From an uncultured Oscillospiraceae bacterium (GTDB taxonomy: Bacteria > Bacillota > Clostridia > Oscillospirales > Oscillospiraceae): a stretch of DNA of 50,294 nucleotides. The DNA lies in NCBI GenBank assembly GCA_900757655.1, contig CAAEOT010000004.1, positions 1 through 50,294 of the forward strand. The letters run 5' to 3'. Below, piece after piece: positions 1-9,207 of the stretch; the stretch's first letter is position 1; each line of letters begins with the position of its first letter. The translations under genes and the position numbers were made by a program. The notes under the pieces are model-generated. The model had not been told where the DNA came from and did not search any database. It saw only the letters and a program-made list of their open reading frames with translations.

Positions 1-2
1 AT

Positions 3-203
3 TTCGAGTGTCGCACCTTCGACCTCTCGGACAACTCTCCGTATTACTCAAGTGTAATCCTTGCTCCGGAAGAATGCAAGAAAAACACGCAAGAACGATA
101 TGAAATTGTGAAATCCGAACCCGCGCAAAGCCCTGTGCGGCGGACATTTTCAGCGGACGAAACGGCCGGAGCTTCCAAAGATTTCGAGTCAGGGCCGTTA
201 TGA
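3..203 (+). CDS. possible 3' end of an unrecognised CDS cut by the window edge
   Basis: A frame is open from the left edge to a TGA at 201-203 (about 66 residues, ending FESGPL). I do not recognise the family. Codon choice (GTA, CTT, GAA, AAA) is less GC-biased than in the genes to the right, which could mean acquired DNA or simply non-coding sequence. A run of this length in a single frame can occur by chance, so this is a weak call. No terminator follows it before the next gene. Confidence 0.22.
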   Translation, partial: FECRTFDLSDNSPYYSSVILAPEECKKNTQERYEIVKSEPAQSPVRRTFSADETAGASKDFESGPL

Positions 204-370
204 CCACTTCGATACCTATCCATGGACGCGTTTCACGAACGCACGGATGATTATAACCAATCCCGCGAAAAAAATCAAGTATGACGGTGGAATTTCTGCA
301 AATTCTGTTGTATAGTACTTGCGTATGCGCCAATTTGGCGCAAATACGCATAAAAAAGGACACCATCACC
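204..370. promoter_or_regulatory. upstream region of the anion transporter gene, with interrupted palindrome 321-349
   Basis: This gene-free stretch contains an inverted repeat immediately before the ribosome site. Arms GCGTAT + GCGCCAA (321-333) face TTGGCGC (335-341) and ATACGC (344-349), with a 1-nt centre and a 2-nt bulge. TATAGT at 311-316 could be a -10 element, but no convincing -35 lies at the right distance. The palindrome could be an operator or an mRNA hairpin. I saw no fluoride riboswitch core. Confidence 0.4.
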
Positions 371-1636
371 GTGGACGATATGAAAAAAGAGGCCGAGCGG
401 GAAGCGCGCACCATGTGGCAGTTTGTGCGCACGTTTCTCAAGTGGCTCGTCATCGCGGGCGTGACCGGCGGCATCGGCGGGCTGGTCGGCTCGGCCTTTC
501 ACCTGAGCGTGAACTGGGCGGCGGCATTCCGCGCCGCGCACCCGTGGCTGCTGTGGCTGCTGCCTGTGGGCGGCCTGCTCATCGCGGCCATCTACCGCCT
601 GACCAAAATGGAAAACAAGAACACCAACGCCATTATCGACGCCATCCACTTCGGCGACAAGGTGCCGCTGCTGCTCGTGCCGGCGATCTACCTGTCGACC
701 GTCATCACGCATCTGTTCGGCGGCAGCGCCGGGCGCGAGGGTGCCGCGCTGCAGATCGGCGGCAGCCTTGGCTGCTACATCGGGCAGCTGTTCCATCTCG
801 ACGAAAAGGACATGCGCATCGCCACGCTCTGCGGTATGAGCGCTGTGTTCTCGGCTCTGTTCGGCACACCGCTGACGGCGACGATCTTCGCGCTCGAGGT
901 CATCAGCGTGGGTGTGTTTTATTACTCCGCGCTCGTGCCGTGCATCGTCGCGTCGCTCGCCGCGCTCGCGATCTCGAACGCCTTCGGCATCGCGCCGACG
1001 CAGTTTACATTCGCGCTCACGGCCGTGCCGAAATTGCTGCTGCTGCGCGTGGCGGCGCTCGCCGCCGTGTGCTCGCTCATGAGCATCCTCTTTTGCGTGA
1101 CCATGCACGGCACGGAGCGGCTCTTTGCCAGCCGCATCCCGAACACGTGGCTGCGCATCGCCGCCGGTGGCGCGATCGTGGTCGTGCTGTCGCTGCTCGT
1201 CGGCACCGGGGACTACAACGGCGCCGGCATGGACGTCATCACCCGCGCCATCGAGGGCGGGCAGGCCGCGCCGGACGCGTTTTTCTGGAAGCTGCTGTTC
1301 ACGGCCGTCACCATCGGCAGCGGGTTCAAGGGCGGCGAGGTCGTGCCGACGTTTTTCATCGGCGCCACGCTCGGCTGCGTGCTCGGCGGGCTGCTTGGTA
1401 TTCCGGCCGGATTTGCCGCGGCGCTCGGGCTCGTGTGCGTGTTCTGCGGCGCGGTCAACTGCCCGATCGCGTCAATGGTGCTGAGCATCGAACTCTTCGG
1501 CGCGGGGCAGCTCGTGTACTTCGCGCTCGCGTGCGGCATCGCCTACATGCTCTCGGGCTACTTTGGGCTCTACAGCAGCCAGAAGATCCTTTATTCCAAG
1601 CTCCGGACGGAGTTTATCAACATCCACGCGAAATAA
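371..1636 (+). CDS. ClC-family chloride/anion channel or antiporter
   Basis: Predicted integral membrane anion transporter of the ClC fold, about 421 residues, without C-terminal CBS domains. The external-gate motif is present as GREGAALQIGG (canonical GREGP), and the later conserved stretch reads GSGFKGGEVVPTFFIGATLG, matching the GxFxP region. The canonical GSGIP motif carrying the central serine is not there; the equivalent place before the gate reads NKNTN, so anion selectivity cannot be assumed to be chloride. Start: GTG at 371 has AAAGGA ten bases upstream. ATG 380 is in frame but has poorer spacing, and ATG 281 lies upstream of the palindrome. It is a single-gene unit closed by the terminator at 1650. 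Confidence 0.88.
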   Translation: MDDMKKEAEREARTMWQFVRTFLKWLVIAGVTGGIGGLVGSAFHLSVNWAAAFRAAHPWLLWLLPVGGLLIAAIYRLTKMENKNTNAIIDAIHFGDKVPLLLVPAIYLSTVITHLFGGSAGREGAALQIGGSLGCYIGQLFHLDEKDMRIATLCGMSAVFSALFGTPLTATIFALEVISVGVFYYSALVPCIVASLAALAISNAFGIAPTQFTFALTAVPKLLLLRVAALAAVCSLMSILFCVTMHGTERLFASRIPNTWLRIAAGGAIVVVLSLLVGTGDYNGAGMDVITRAIEGGQAAPDAFFWKLLFTAVTIGSGFKGGEVVPTFFIGATLGCVLGGLLGIPAGFAAALGLVCVFCGAVNCPIASMVLSIELFGAGQLVYFALACGIAYMLSGYFGLYSSQKILYSKLRTEFINIHAK

Positions 1637-1649
1637 AATGCAAGCGCCA

Positions 1650-1683
1650 TGCCCGGACACGAAACGTGTCCGGGCACTTTTTT
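1650..1683 (+). terminator. intrinsic terminator after ClC gene
   Basis: Perfect 12-bp stem TGCCCGGACACG / CGTGTCCGGGCA with an AAA loop, followed by CTTTTTTT. Confidence 0.95.
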
Positions 1684-1732
1684 GAGTCCGAAAGAAATTA
1701 TATAATTTGCAAATAAATTTATATAAAAACGC

Positions 1733-1761
1733 TTGACAAAGTTATAAGGCGGGTGTACAAT
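1733..1761 (+). promoter_or_regulatory. sigma-A promoter for RHH gene-clpB
   Basis: TTGACA (1733-1738), 17-bp spacer, TACAAT (1756-1761): near-consensus. It overlaps the GTG at 1753, which rules that codon out as the start of the downstream gene. Confidence 0.9.
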
Positions 1762-1797
1762 GCACAATGTAAGAAAAAAGAAAGCGGTGACCAACCG

Positions 1798-2439
1798 ATG
1801 AAAAAAACCCTATACAGCCTCATGCTCAACGAGGAGGTCGTGCGCGAGATCGACCGCATGGCCCACCGCATGGGCACGAACCGTTCGGCACTCATCAACC
1901 AGATCCTTGCCGACTACACCTCGGTCGTGACGCCGGAGCGCCGCATCGAGAATATTTTCCACGAGATCGAGCAGCTCGTCGCGCCGGCGCGCGACCTGGT
2001 GCCGTTTTTCGCGCCGCACACGACGAGCATGTCGCTCAAGAGCAGCCTCGAGTACAAGTACCGCCCGACGGTCAAGTACGAGGTCGCGCTCTACGGCGAC
2101 AAGCAGGAGGGGCTCGGCGAACTGGCCGTCATCTTCCGCACCCAGTCGGCGCAGCTGCTGCAGAGCATGACGCAGTTTTTCCGCCTCTGGAAGCAGATCG
2201 AGGACGCGCACCTGTCCGGCGTGGAACCGGATTACGCGCTGTACGACGGCAAGTTTGTGCGCACGCTCTCGCTCCCGCCGGACCACGACTACACGAGCGA
2301 GGAGATTGCCCGCGCGATTTCGGACTACGTGCAGCTGTTCGACCGGCTCATGAAGGCCTACCTCGCCGGGAAGTACACCCCGCCCGAGATCGAGGCGCTC
2401 TACTGCGCCGAGCAGCAGCGCGCGGCGATTCTCATCTGA
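1798..2439 (+). CDS. ribbon-helix-helix (CopG/Arc-like) protein of unknown function, upstream of clpB
   Basis: 213 residues. The first ~45 look like a ribbon-helix-helix DNA-binding unit: a short beta strand (TLYSLML), then two helices with the NRSALINQIL pattern typical of RHH proteins. The remaining ~165 residues have mixed strand/helix character, including SSLEYKYRPTVKYEVALY, and match no domain I recognise. ATG 1798 is chosen because a near-consensus promoter covers the upstream GTG at 1753. Only 57 nt separate it from clpB and no terminator intervenes, so the two are probably co-transcribed. A regulatory role on this operon is an inference. A simple antitoxin is less likely given the long C-terminal part and the absence of a toxin partner. 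Confidence 0.8.
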   Translation: MKKTLYSLMLNEEVVREIDRMAHRMGTNRSALINQILADYTSVVTPERRIENIFHEIEQLVAPARDLVPFFAPHTTSMSLKSSLEYKYRPTVKYEVALYGDKQEGLGELAVIFRTQSAQLLQSMTQFFRLWKQIEDAHLSGVEPDYALYDGKFVRTLSLPPDHDYTSEEIARAISDYVQLFDRLMKAYLAGKYTPPEIEALYCAEQQRAAILI

Positions 2440-2456
2440 TTTCGCAACCATCCATG

Positions 2457-2496
2457 AAAGGAGGCGCTGCGTGCCGGAGCACGCAGCAACCCGACT
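2457..2496 (+). promoter_or_regulatory. clpB translation start: hairpin between Shine-Dalgarno and ATG
   Basis: AAAGGAGG (2457-2464) lies 32 nt before the ATG at 2497, too far for direct use. The gap holds a perfect 9-bp hairpin, GCTGCGTGC (2466-2474), loop CGGA, GCACGCAGC (2479-2487). When folded, the SD sits about 10 nt from the ATG. No in-frame start codon lies closer to the SD. Confidence 0.75.
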
Positions 2497-5091
<2,595 letters not shown>

Positions 5092-5103
5092 GGCATAAAA
5101 ATG

Positions 5104-5146
5104 ACCCCATGGGTCTGTGCACACTGCACAGGCTCATGGGGTTTTT
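5104..5146. terminator. bidirectional terminator between clpB and vanZ-like gene
   Basis: Long imperfect hairpin CCCCATGGGTCTGTGC / GCACAGGCTCATGGGG with T5 on the plus side and, read on the minus strand, TTTTTAT beyond the stem. It separates two convergent units; the vanZ-like stop codon lies inside it. Confidence 0.88.
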
Positions 5147-5568
5147 CGTTGTTTCGGGCGCTTGCGGCACAGGAAAAAGATCAGCAGCGTCAGCAGCGCA
5201 CCGGTGAGATAGCCCGCCGTGTCGAGCCAGACGTCCGTGATCTGTCCGCTGCGGCCGGGGACGAAGAGCTGGATCGTCTCGTCGCACAGCGCTGCGAGCG
5301 TGCCGGGCAGCAGCGCCGCCGGCCATGAAAAGTGCGTCCCCGTGCGCAGTGCGGCGGCGGTGAACACGCCGAGGAGCGCATACTCGCCGAAGTGCGCGCA
5401 TTTGCGCAGAATGTGGTCAGTCATGTGCGGCAGGAACGCCTGCACGAGCGTCAGCAGTGCGCCGCTCTCGGCGCCGCTGTGCGCGGCGGGCATACACGAT
5501 TGCCCCCAGATGACCAGCAGCCACGCACCGGCGCAGACGGTCAGGATGCGGCTGGCGCGGCGGTTCAT
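5134..5568 (-). CDS. VanZ-like membrane protein
   Basis: 144 residues with about four membrane segments. The VanZ-family signature is clear: RKCAHFGEYALLG in the middle and DETIQLFVPGRSGQITDV, then DTAGYLTG, near the C-terminus. The family includes the teicoplanin-resistance accessory protein VanZ, but most genomic members have no proven role, so a resistance function should not be assumed. Its ATG overlaps the tk stop codon by 4 nt (ATGA), so translation is probably coupled to tk. Confidence 0.9.
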   Translation of the reverse strand: MNRRASRILTVCAGAWLLVIWGQSCMPAAHSGAESGALLTLVQAFLPHMTDHILRKCAHFGEYALLGVFTAAALRTGTHFSWPAALLPGTLAALCDETIQLFVPGRSGQITDVWLDTAGYLTGALLTLLIFFLCRKRPKQRKTP

Positions 5569-6155
5569 GCCTTTTCTGCTTCCTTCTGCGCACGGATCTT
5601 ATCCACCCAGCACTTGTGGCACATGGCGACATAGCTGTCGTTGCCGCCGAGCAGGATCTGCCCGCCCTCGGTAATGACGCGGCCGGTGCCGTCGATGCGG
5701 GCGTTGACCGTCGCCTTGCGGCCGCAGGCGCACACGGTCTTGATCTCCGTGATGGAATCGGCCAGCTCCATGAGCCGCCGCGCGCCGGGGAAGAAATGCG
5801 TCAGAAAATCCGTCCGCAGGCCGAAGCACAGTACGGGGATGTTCTGCTCGTCGACGATGCGGCGCAGCTGGTCGATCTGCTCCGGGGAGAAAAACTGCGC
5901 CTCGTCCGCGATGATGACATCGGCGTGACCCGCGCGGGCAAACGTGGCGATGATGTCCTCCTCCGGGTGGATGACCTGCGCCTCGCGCTGCAGGCCGATG
6001 CGCGAGCGGATGATGTTCGCCCCGTCGCGGTCGTCGACCGACGGCTTGATGAGCCAGACCGTCATGCCCAGCTCCTCGTAGTTGAACTGCGTGATGAGCG
6101 CCTGCGCGGACTTCGACGAGCCCATGGCGCCGTATTTAAAATAGAGTTTGGCCAT
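5565..6155 (-). CDS. tk: thymidine kinase (type II)
   Basis: 196 residues. Phosphorylates thymidine to dTMP in nucleoside salvage. P-loop GAMGSSKS at residues 9-16, Walker B-like VIIADEAQFF, lasso-region residues, and a zinc site from CACG...CHKC, all typical of the TK1-like bacterial enzyme. The ATG follows the udk stop codon with no gap, and its SD (AAGGAG) lies inside the end of udk. Second gene of a minus-strand nucleoside-salvage operon, udk-tk-vanZ-like. Confidence 0.96.
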   Translation of the reverse strand: MAKLYFKYGAMGSSKSAQALITQFNYEELGMTVWLIKPSVDDRDGANIIRSRIGLQREAQVIHPEEDIIATFARAGHADVIIADEAQFFSPEQIDQLRRIVDEQNIPVLCFGLRTDFLTHFFPGARRLMELADSITEIKTVCACGRKATVNARIDGTGRVITEGGQILLGGNDSYVAMCHKCWVDKIRAQKEAEKA

Positions 6156-6779
6156 TTAATCCCGCTCCTTTACATAGGCCCGGATGCGCTCCATGACAAA
6201 ATCGAGCGCGACCTGATTATGCCCGCCTTCGGGGATGATAATATCGGCATAGCGCTTCGACGGCTCGACGAACATCTCGTGCATGGGCTTGACCGTCGTG
6301 AGATACTGCGTGACGATCGACTCCAAATCGCGGCCGCGGTCGCGCACGTCGCGCACGATGCGCCGCAGGATGCGCACATCGGCGTCCGTGTCGACAAAGA
6401 GCTTGATGTCCAGCCGGTCGCGCAGCTCCGGCTCGGCAAAGATGAGGATGCCCTCGATGACGATGACCTTGGCCGGACGGACCGTGATCGTCTCGGCCGC
6501 GCGGTTGTGCACCGTGTAGTCATACGTCGGGCATTCGATCGCCTACCCGGCGCGCAGCGCGTCGAGGTGCTGCACGAGCAGCGGCGTGTCGAACGCGTTC
6601 GGGTGGTCGTAGTTGAGCTTTTTGCGCTCGGCGAAGGGGATGTCGTCGTGCCGCTTATAATAGTTGTCGTGATACAGCACGCTCACATCGCCGCCGAATT
6701 CGTCGAGAATGCGCCGCGTGATGGTGGTCTTGCCGCTGCCGGTGCCGCCGGCGATGCCGATGGTGATGACGTCGCTCAT
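6156..6779 (-). pseudogene. udk: uridine kinase interrupted by one in-frame amber codon
   Basis: Both halves are clean uridine/cytidine kinase. The first 78 residues carry the P-loop GGTGSGKTT (11-19) and YHDNYYKRHDDIPF; they end ...LDALRAG, then TAG (minus strand, 6545-6543). The same frame continues without shift AIECPTYDYTVHNR and on through VIVIEGIL to the normal C-terminus. Family members have K or Q at the interrupted position (RAGxAI), so CAG to TAG or AAG to TAG is one base change. No other damage is seen, which points to a very recent mutation, a sequencing error, or suppression. A GTG at 6512 could restart the second half, but without the P-loop it would not be a kinase. Confidence 0.85.
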
Positions 6780-6815
6780 GGTGCCGCCTCCCGTGTGTCG
6801 CTGTTTTTCCCCAAC

Positions 6816-6844
6816 ATTCTACCACAGGCGCAGAGCCGTTGCAA
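6816..6844 (-). promoter_or_regulatory. sigma-A promoter for udk-tk-vanZ-like
   Basis: Minus strand: TTGCAA (6844-6839), 17-bp spacer, TAGAAT (6821-6816). Its -35 abuts the -35 of the divergent deoD promoter. Confidence 0.85.
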
Positions 6845-6845
6845 T

Positions 6846-6874
6846 TTGACTTTTGCATTTTTTGCGGTTAAAAT
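6846..6874 (+). promoter_or_regulatory. sigma-A promoter for deoD
   Basis: TTGACT (6846-6851), 17-bp spacer, TAAAAT (6869-6874). The transcript leader contains a small hairpin GGCCGC-gcacat-GCGGCC just upstream of the ribosome site. Confidence 0.85.
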
Positions 6875-6932
6875 AAAACCGGCCGCGCACATGCGGCCAG
6901 ACTGAAAAATTGAGAAAAACGGAGGTAGTATC

Positions 6933-7658
6933 ATGCCTGTTCCCACGCCGCATATCGCAGCCAAAGCCGGAGACATCGCCAAGACCGTGCTCATGCCCGG
7001 CGACCCGCTGCGCTCGAAATTCATCGCCGAGACCTTTCTGGAAAATCCCGTGCTCGTCAACAACGTCCGCGGCGTGCAGGGCTACACCGGCACGTGGAAG
7101 GGCGTGCCCGTGACCGTGATGGCCTCCGGCATGGGCATCCCGTCAATCGGCATCTACAGCTGGGAGCTGTACAATTTCTATGATGTCGACAACATCATCC
7201 GCGTCGGCTCGGCCGGTGCGCTCGCGGATGATCTGAACCTCATGGATGTCGTCGCCGGTGCGGGCGCGTGCACGGATTCCAACTTTGCGCACCAGTTCGG
7301 CCTCAACGGCACGTTCGCGCCTATCGCGGACTACACGCTGCTCAGCCAGGCCGTCGCCGCGGCGGCCGCCAATGGCGTCACGCTGCACGTGGGCAACGTG
7401 CTCTCGGCCGACAACTTCTACGACGACGGCAGTGACGGCCCCGACCAGTGGAAGAAGATGGGCGTGCTCGCCGTCGAGATGGAGGCCGCCGGCCTGTACA
7501 TGAACGCCGCCCGCGCCGGCAAGCGCGCGCTCGGCCTGTTCACGATCTCCGATCACATCTATCGCGCCGAGGAGCTCACGAGCGAGCAGCGGCAGAATTC
7601 CTTCGTGCAGATGATCACGATCGCGCTCGACACTGCCGTCAACATGGCAAATCTTTAA
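6933..7658 (+). CDS. deoD: purine-nucleoside phosphorylase, DeoD type
   Basis: 241 residues. Cleaves purine (deoxy)nucleosides with phosphate to base plus (deoxy)ribose-1-phosphate. Hallmarks: MPGDPLRSKFIAE near the N-terminus (phosphate binding), GMGIPSIGIY, RVGSAGAL, AVEMEAAGLY and the catalytic-aspartate segment TISDH. SD GGAGG seven bases before ATG. Closed by a terminator before the nucleoside-binding lipoprotein gene. Its position next to a BMP-type nucleoside ABC importer and the tk/udk operon suggests a nucleoside uptake and salvage neighbourhood. Confidence 0.97.
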   Translation: MPVPTPHIAAKAGDIAKTVLMPGDPLRSKFIAETFLENPVLVNNVRGVQGYTGTWKGVPVTVMASGMGIPSIGIYSWELYNFYDVDNIIRVGSAGALADDLNLMDVVAGAGACTDSNFAHQFGLNGTFAPIADYTLLSQAVAAAAANGVTLHVGNVLSADNFYDDGSDGPDQWKKMGVLAVEMEAAGLYMNAARAGKRALGLFTISDHIYRAEELTSEQRQNSFVQMITIALDTAVNMANL

Positions 7659-7664
7659 TGCAAG

Positions 7665-7705
7665 GGCACCTGTCCGCATCCGGCGGACAGGTGCCGACTT
7701 TGTTT
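7665..7705 (+). terminator. terminator after deoD
   Basis: Perfect 13-bp stem GGCACCTGTCCGC / GCGGACAGGTGCC (7665-7695). The downstream tract (GACTTTGTTTAT) is T-rich but broken, so termination may be partial. Confidence 0.75.
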
Positions 7706-7737
7706 ATAAAATTTTTATATTTTCGAAACAAATGGGA

Positions 7738-7766
7738 TTGCTTGCAATTCCCACACGTGGTATACT
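7738..7766 (+). promoter_or_regulatory. sigma-A promoter for BMP-family lipoprotein
   Basis: TTGCTT (7738-7743), 17-bp spacer, TATACT (7761-7766). Confidence 0.8.
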
Positions 7767-7773
7767 GAGGACG

Positions 7774-7814
7774 GTTGTGAAAACACAACAAAAAATTACC
7801 TGAATGTCGGGTAA
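7774..7814 (+). promoter_or_regulatory. two small inverted repeats in the leader of the lipoprotein gene
   Basis: GTTGTG-AAAA-CACAAC (7774-7789) lies just after the predicted transcription start, where an operator would act. TTACCTGA-ATG-TCGGGTAA (7796-7814, one G-U pair) lies before the ribosome site. Either could be an operator or an mRNA stability element. The function is inferred from position only. Confidence 0.45.
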
Positions 7815-7840
7815 AAAATTGTTATGGAGGAAAAAATAGC

Positions 7841-8986
7841 ATGAACATGAAGAAGCTCGTTGCTCTGCTCCTCGCGCTCGTCATGGTCTTTGCGCTGTGC
7901 GCCTGCGGTTCCAAGGACAATCAGGACACGGACAAGAAGAACGACGGCAAAAAGACGGCCATGAAGGCAGACGACATCCCGGACGAAATGACGTCCAGCG
8001 ATGGCAAGTATCAGGTCGCGTTCGTCACCGACGTGGGCGATCTGAAGGACAAGTCCTTCAACCAGGGCACTTACGACGGCGTGAAGCTGTACGCCAATGC
8101 CAACAGCAAGTCCTACAAGTACTATAAGCCCGCCAACGGCGACAAGGCCACCGATGACGATCGTTACGACGCCATGAAGGCCGCTGTCGACAACGGCGCA
8201 GAGGTCGTTGTGGCCGCCGGCTTCCTGCAGGGCACTGCCCTCAAGAAGGCCGCCAGTGAGTTCAAGGACACCAAGTTCGTGTTCATTGACGGTTGGGCTT
8301 TCGACGATCTGACCAACCTTGCTGCCATCAACTTCCGTGAAGAGCAGTGCGGCTACCTGGCCGGCTATGCTGCTGTCATGGAAGGCTACACCAAGCTCGG
8401 CTTCTGCGGCGGCGGCGGCGGCACGAACGATGCCTGCTGCCGTTACGGCTACGGCTACGTTCAGGGCGCCGAGGCGGCTGCTGCTGAGAAGAACGTCAAG
8501 GTCGAGATGAACTACACCTGGAAATACGGCGAGAGCTTCCAGCCCTCCGCTGAGCTGCAGACCCTGGCCTCCGGCTGGTACAAGAACGGCACCGAGGTCA
8601 TCTTCTCCTGCGGCGGCTCCATCTTCGACTCCATCACCGCTGCTGCTTCCGCGAACGACGCGGCTGTCATCGGCGTGGACGTCGACCAGTCCTACACCTC
8701 CGACACCGTCATCACCTCCGCCCTCAAGGGCATCGGCGAGGCTGCTCAGCAGGCTCTGACCGCCGCTTACGGCAGCGATTGGGCCAACTACGGCGGCAAG
8801 CTCACCACCCTGGGCGCGGCCGAGGGCGCTGTTGGTCTGCCGACCGACACCTGGAGCCTCAAGAACTGGACCGTTGACCAGTACAACGCCATGTTCGAGA
8901 AGATCGTCAAGGGCGAGATCAGCATTGACAACGACTTCAGCAAGCTCGCCAGCACCGATCACGTCACCCTCAATCTCGTCAAGTAA
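7841..8986 (+). CDS. BMP-family (PnrA/BmpA-like) substrate-binding lipoprotein, probably nucleoside
   Basis: 381 residues. Type II signal peptide with lipobox LCAC, so it is anchored outside the membrane. The mature protein has the BMP/PnrA-like fold pattern: YQVAFVTDVGDLKDKSFNQG at the N-terminus, then FVFIDGWAF and EEQCGYLAGY, and later GVDVDQSY. Characterised relatives bind purine nucleosides and feed ABC permeases of exactly the type encoded downstream. Its own strong promoter and the terminator at 9007 mean it can be made in excess over the permease, as is common for binding proteins. The exact ligand cannot be read from sequence. Confidence 0.92.
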   Translation: MNMKKLVALLLALVMVFALCACGSKDNQDTDKKNDGKKTAMKADDIPDEMTSSDGKYQVAFVTDVGDLKDKSFNQGTYDGVKLYANANSKSYKYYKPANGDKATDDDRYDAMKAAVDNGAEVVVAAGFLQGTALKKAASEFKDTKFVFIDGWAFDDLTNLAAINFREEQCGYLAGYAAVMEGYTKLGFCGGGGGTNDACCRYGYGYVQGAEAAAAEKNVKVEMNYTWKYGESFQPSAELQTLASGWYKNGTEVIFSCGGSIFDSITAAASANDAAVIGVDVDQSYTSDTVITSALKGIGEAAQQALTAAYGSDWANYGGKLTTLGAAEGAVGLPTDTWSLKNWTVDQYNAMFEKIVKGEISIDNDFSKLASTDHVTLNLVK

Positions 8987-9006
8987 TTTGACCGGAACCC
9001 TTCTAA

Positions 9007-9039
9007 GGAGAGAAAGCGCACGCTTTCTCTCCTTTTTTT
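9007..9039 (+). terminator. terminator between lipoprotein and ABC genes
   Basis: Perfect 11-bp stem GGAGAGAAAGC / GCTTTCTCTCC, loop GCAC, then T7. It splits the uptake system into two transcription units or attenuates readthrough. Confidence 0.93.
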
Positions 9040-9074
9040 CGTTCGTGTTCTGTACACATTTGGGGCGGAATGCC

Positions 9075-9103
9075 TTGAAATCAGGCGATCAAACAGGTAT
9101 AAT
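9075..9103 (+). promoter_or_regulatory. sigma-A promoter for ABC ATPase and permeases
   Basis: TTGAAA (9075-9080), 17-bp spacer, consensus TATAAT (9098-9103), downstream of the terminator. Confidence 0.9.
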
Positions 9104-9207
9104 CGAAATACTAGCAAAGCCATTTCGCGCGCCGGGCAGCGCGGTTTCCCGTCCGGCGGCTGCCGATATGCAAGCACAGAAACAGAAATAGGAAAGTAGG
9201 TGGCGGT

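Noticed and set aside
1..370. Fluoride riboswitch upstream of the ClC gene
   Set aside because: The expected conserved core was not found, only a simple palindrome.
1753..1755. GTG at 1753 as start of the RHH gene
   Set aside because: It lies inside a near-consensus promoter, upstream of the expected transcription start.
1798..2439. RHH protein as an antitoxin of a toxin-antitoxin pair
   Set aside because: No small toxin gene adjoins, the protein is too long, and the partner gene is clpB.
5134..5568. Glycopeptide resistance locus (VanZ, VanR/VanS-like pair at 42-44 kb)
   Set aside because: VanZ-like proteins are common without resistance; no vanHAX genes are present and the two-component system is 37 kb away.
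6543..6545. Amber codon in udk read as pyrrolysine
   Set aside because: TAG ends other genes normally here, uridine kinases have no pyrrolysine, and no pyl genes are in view. Kept only as an unlikely alternative.
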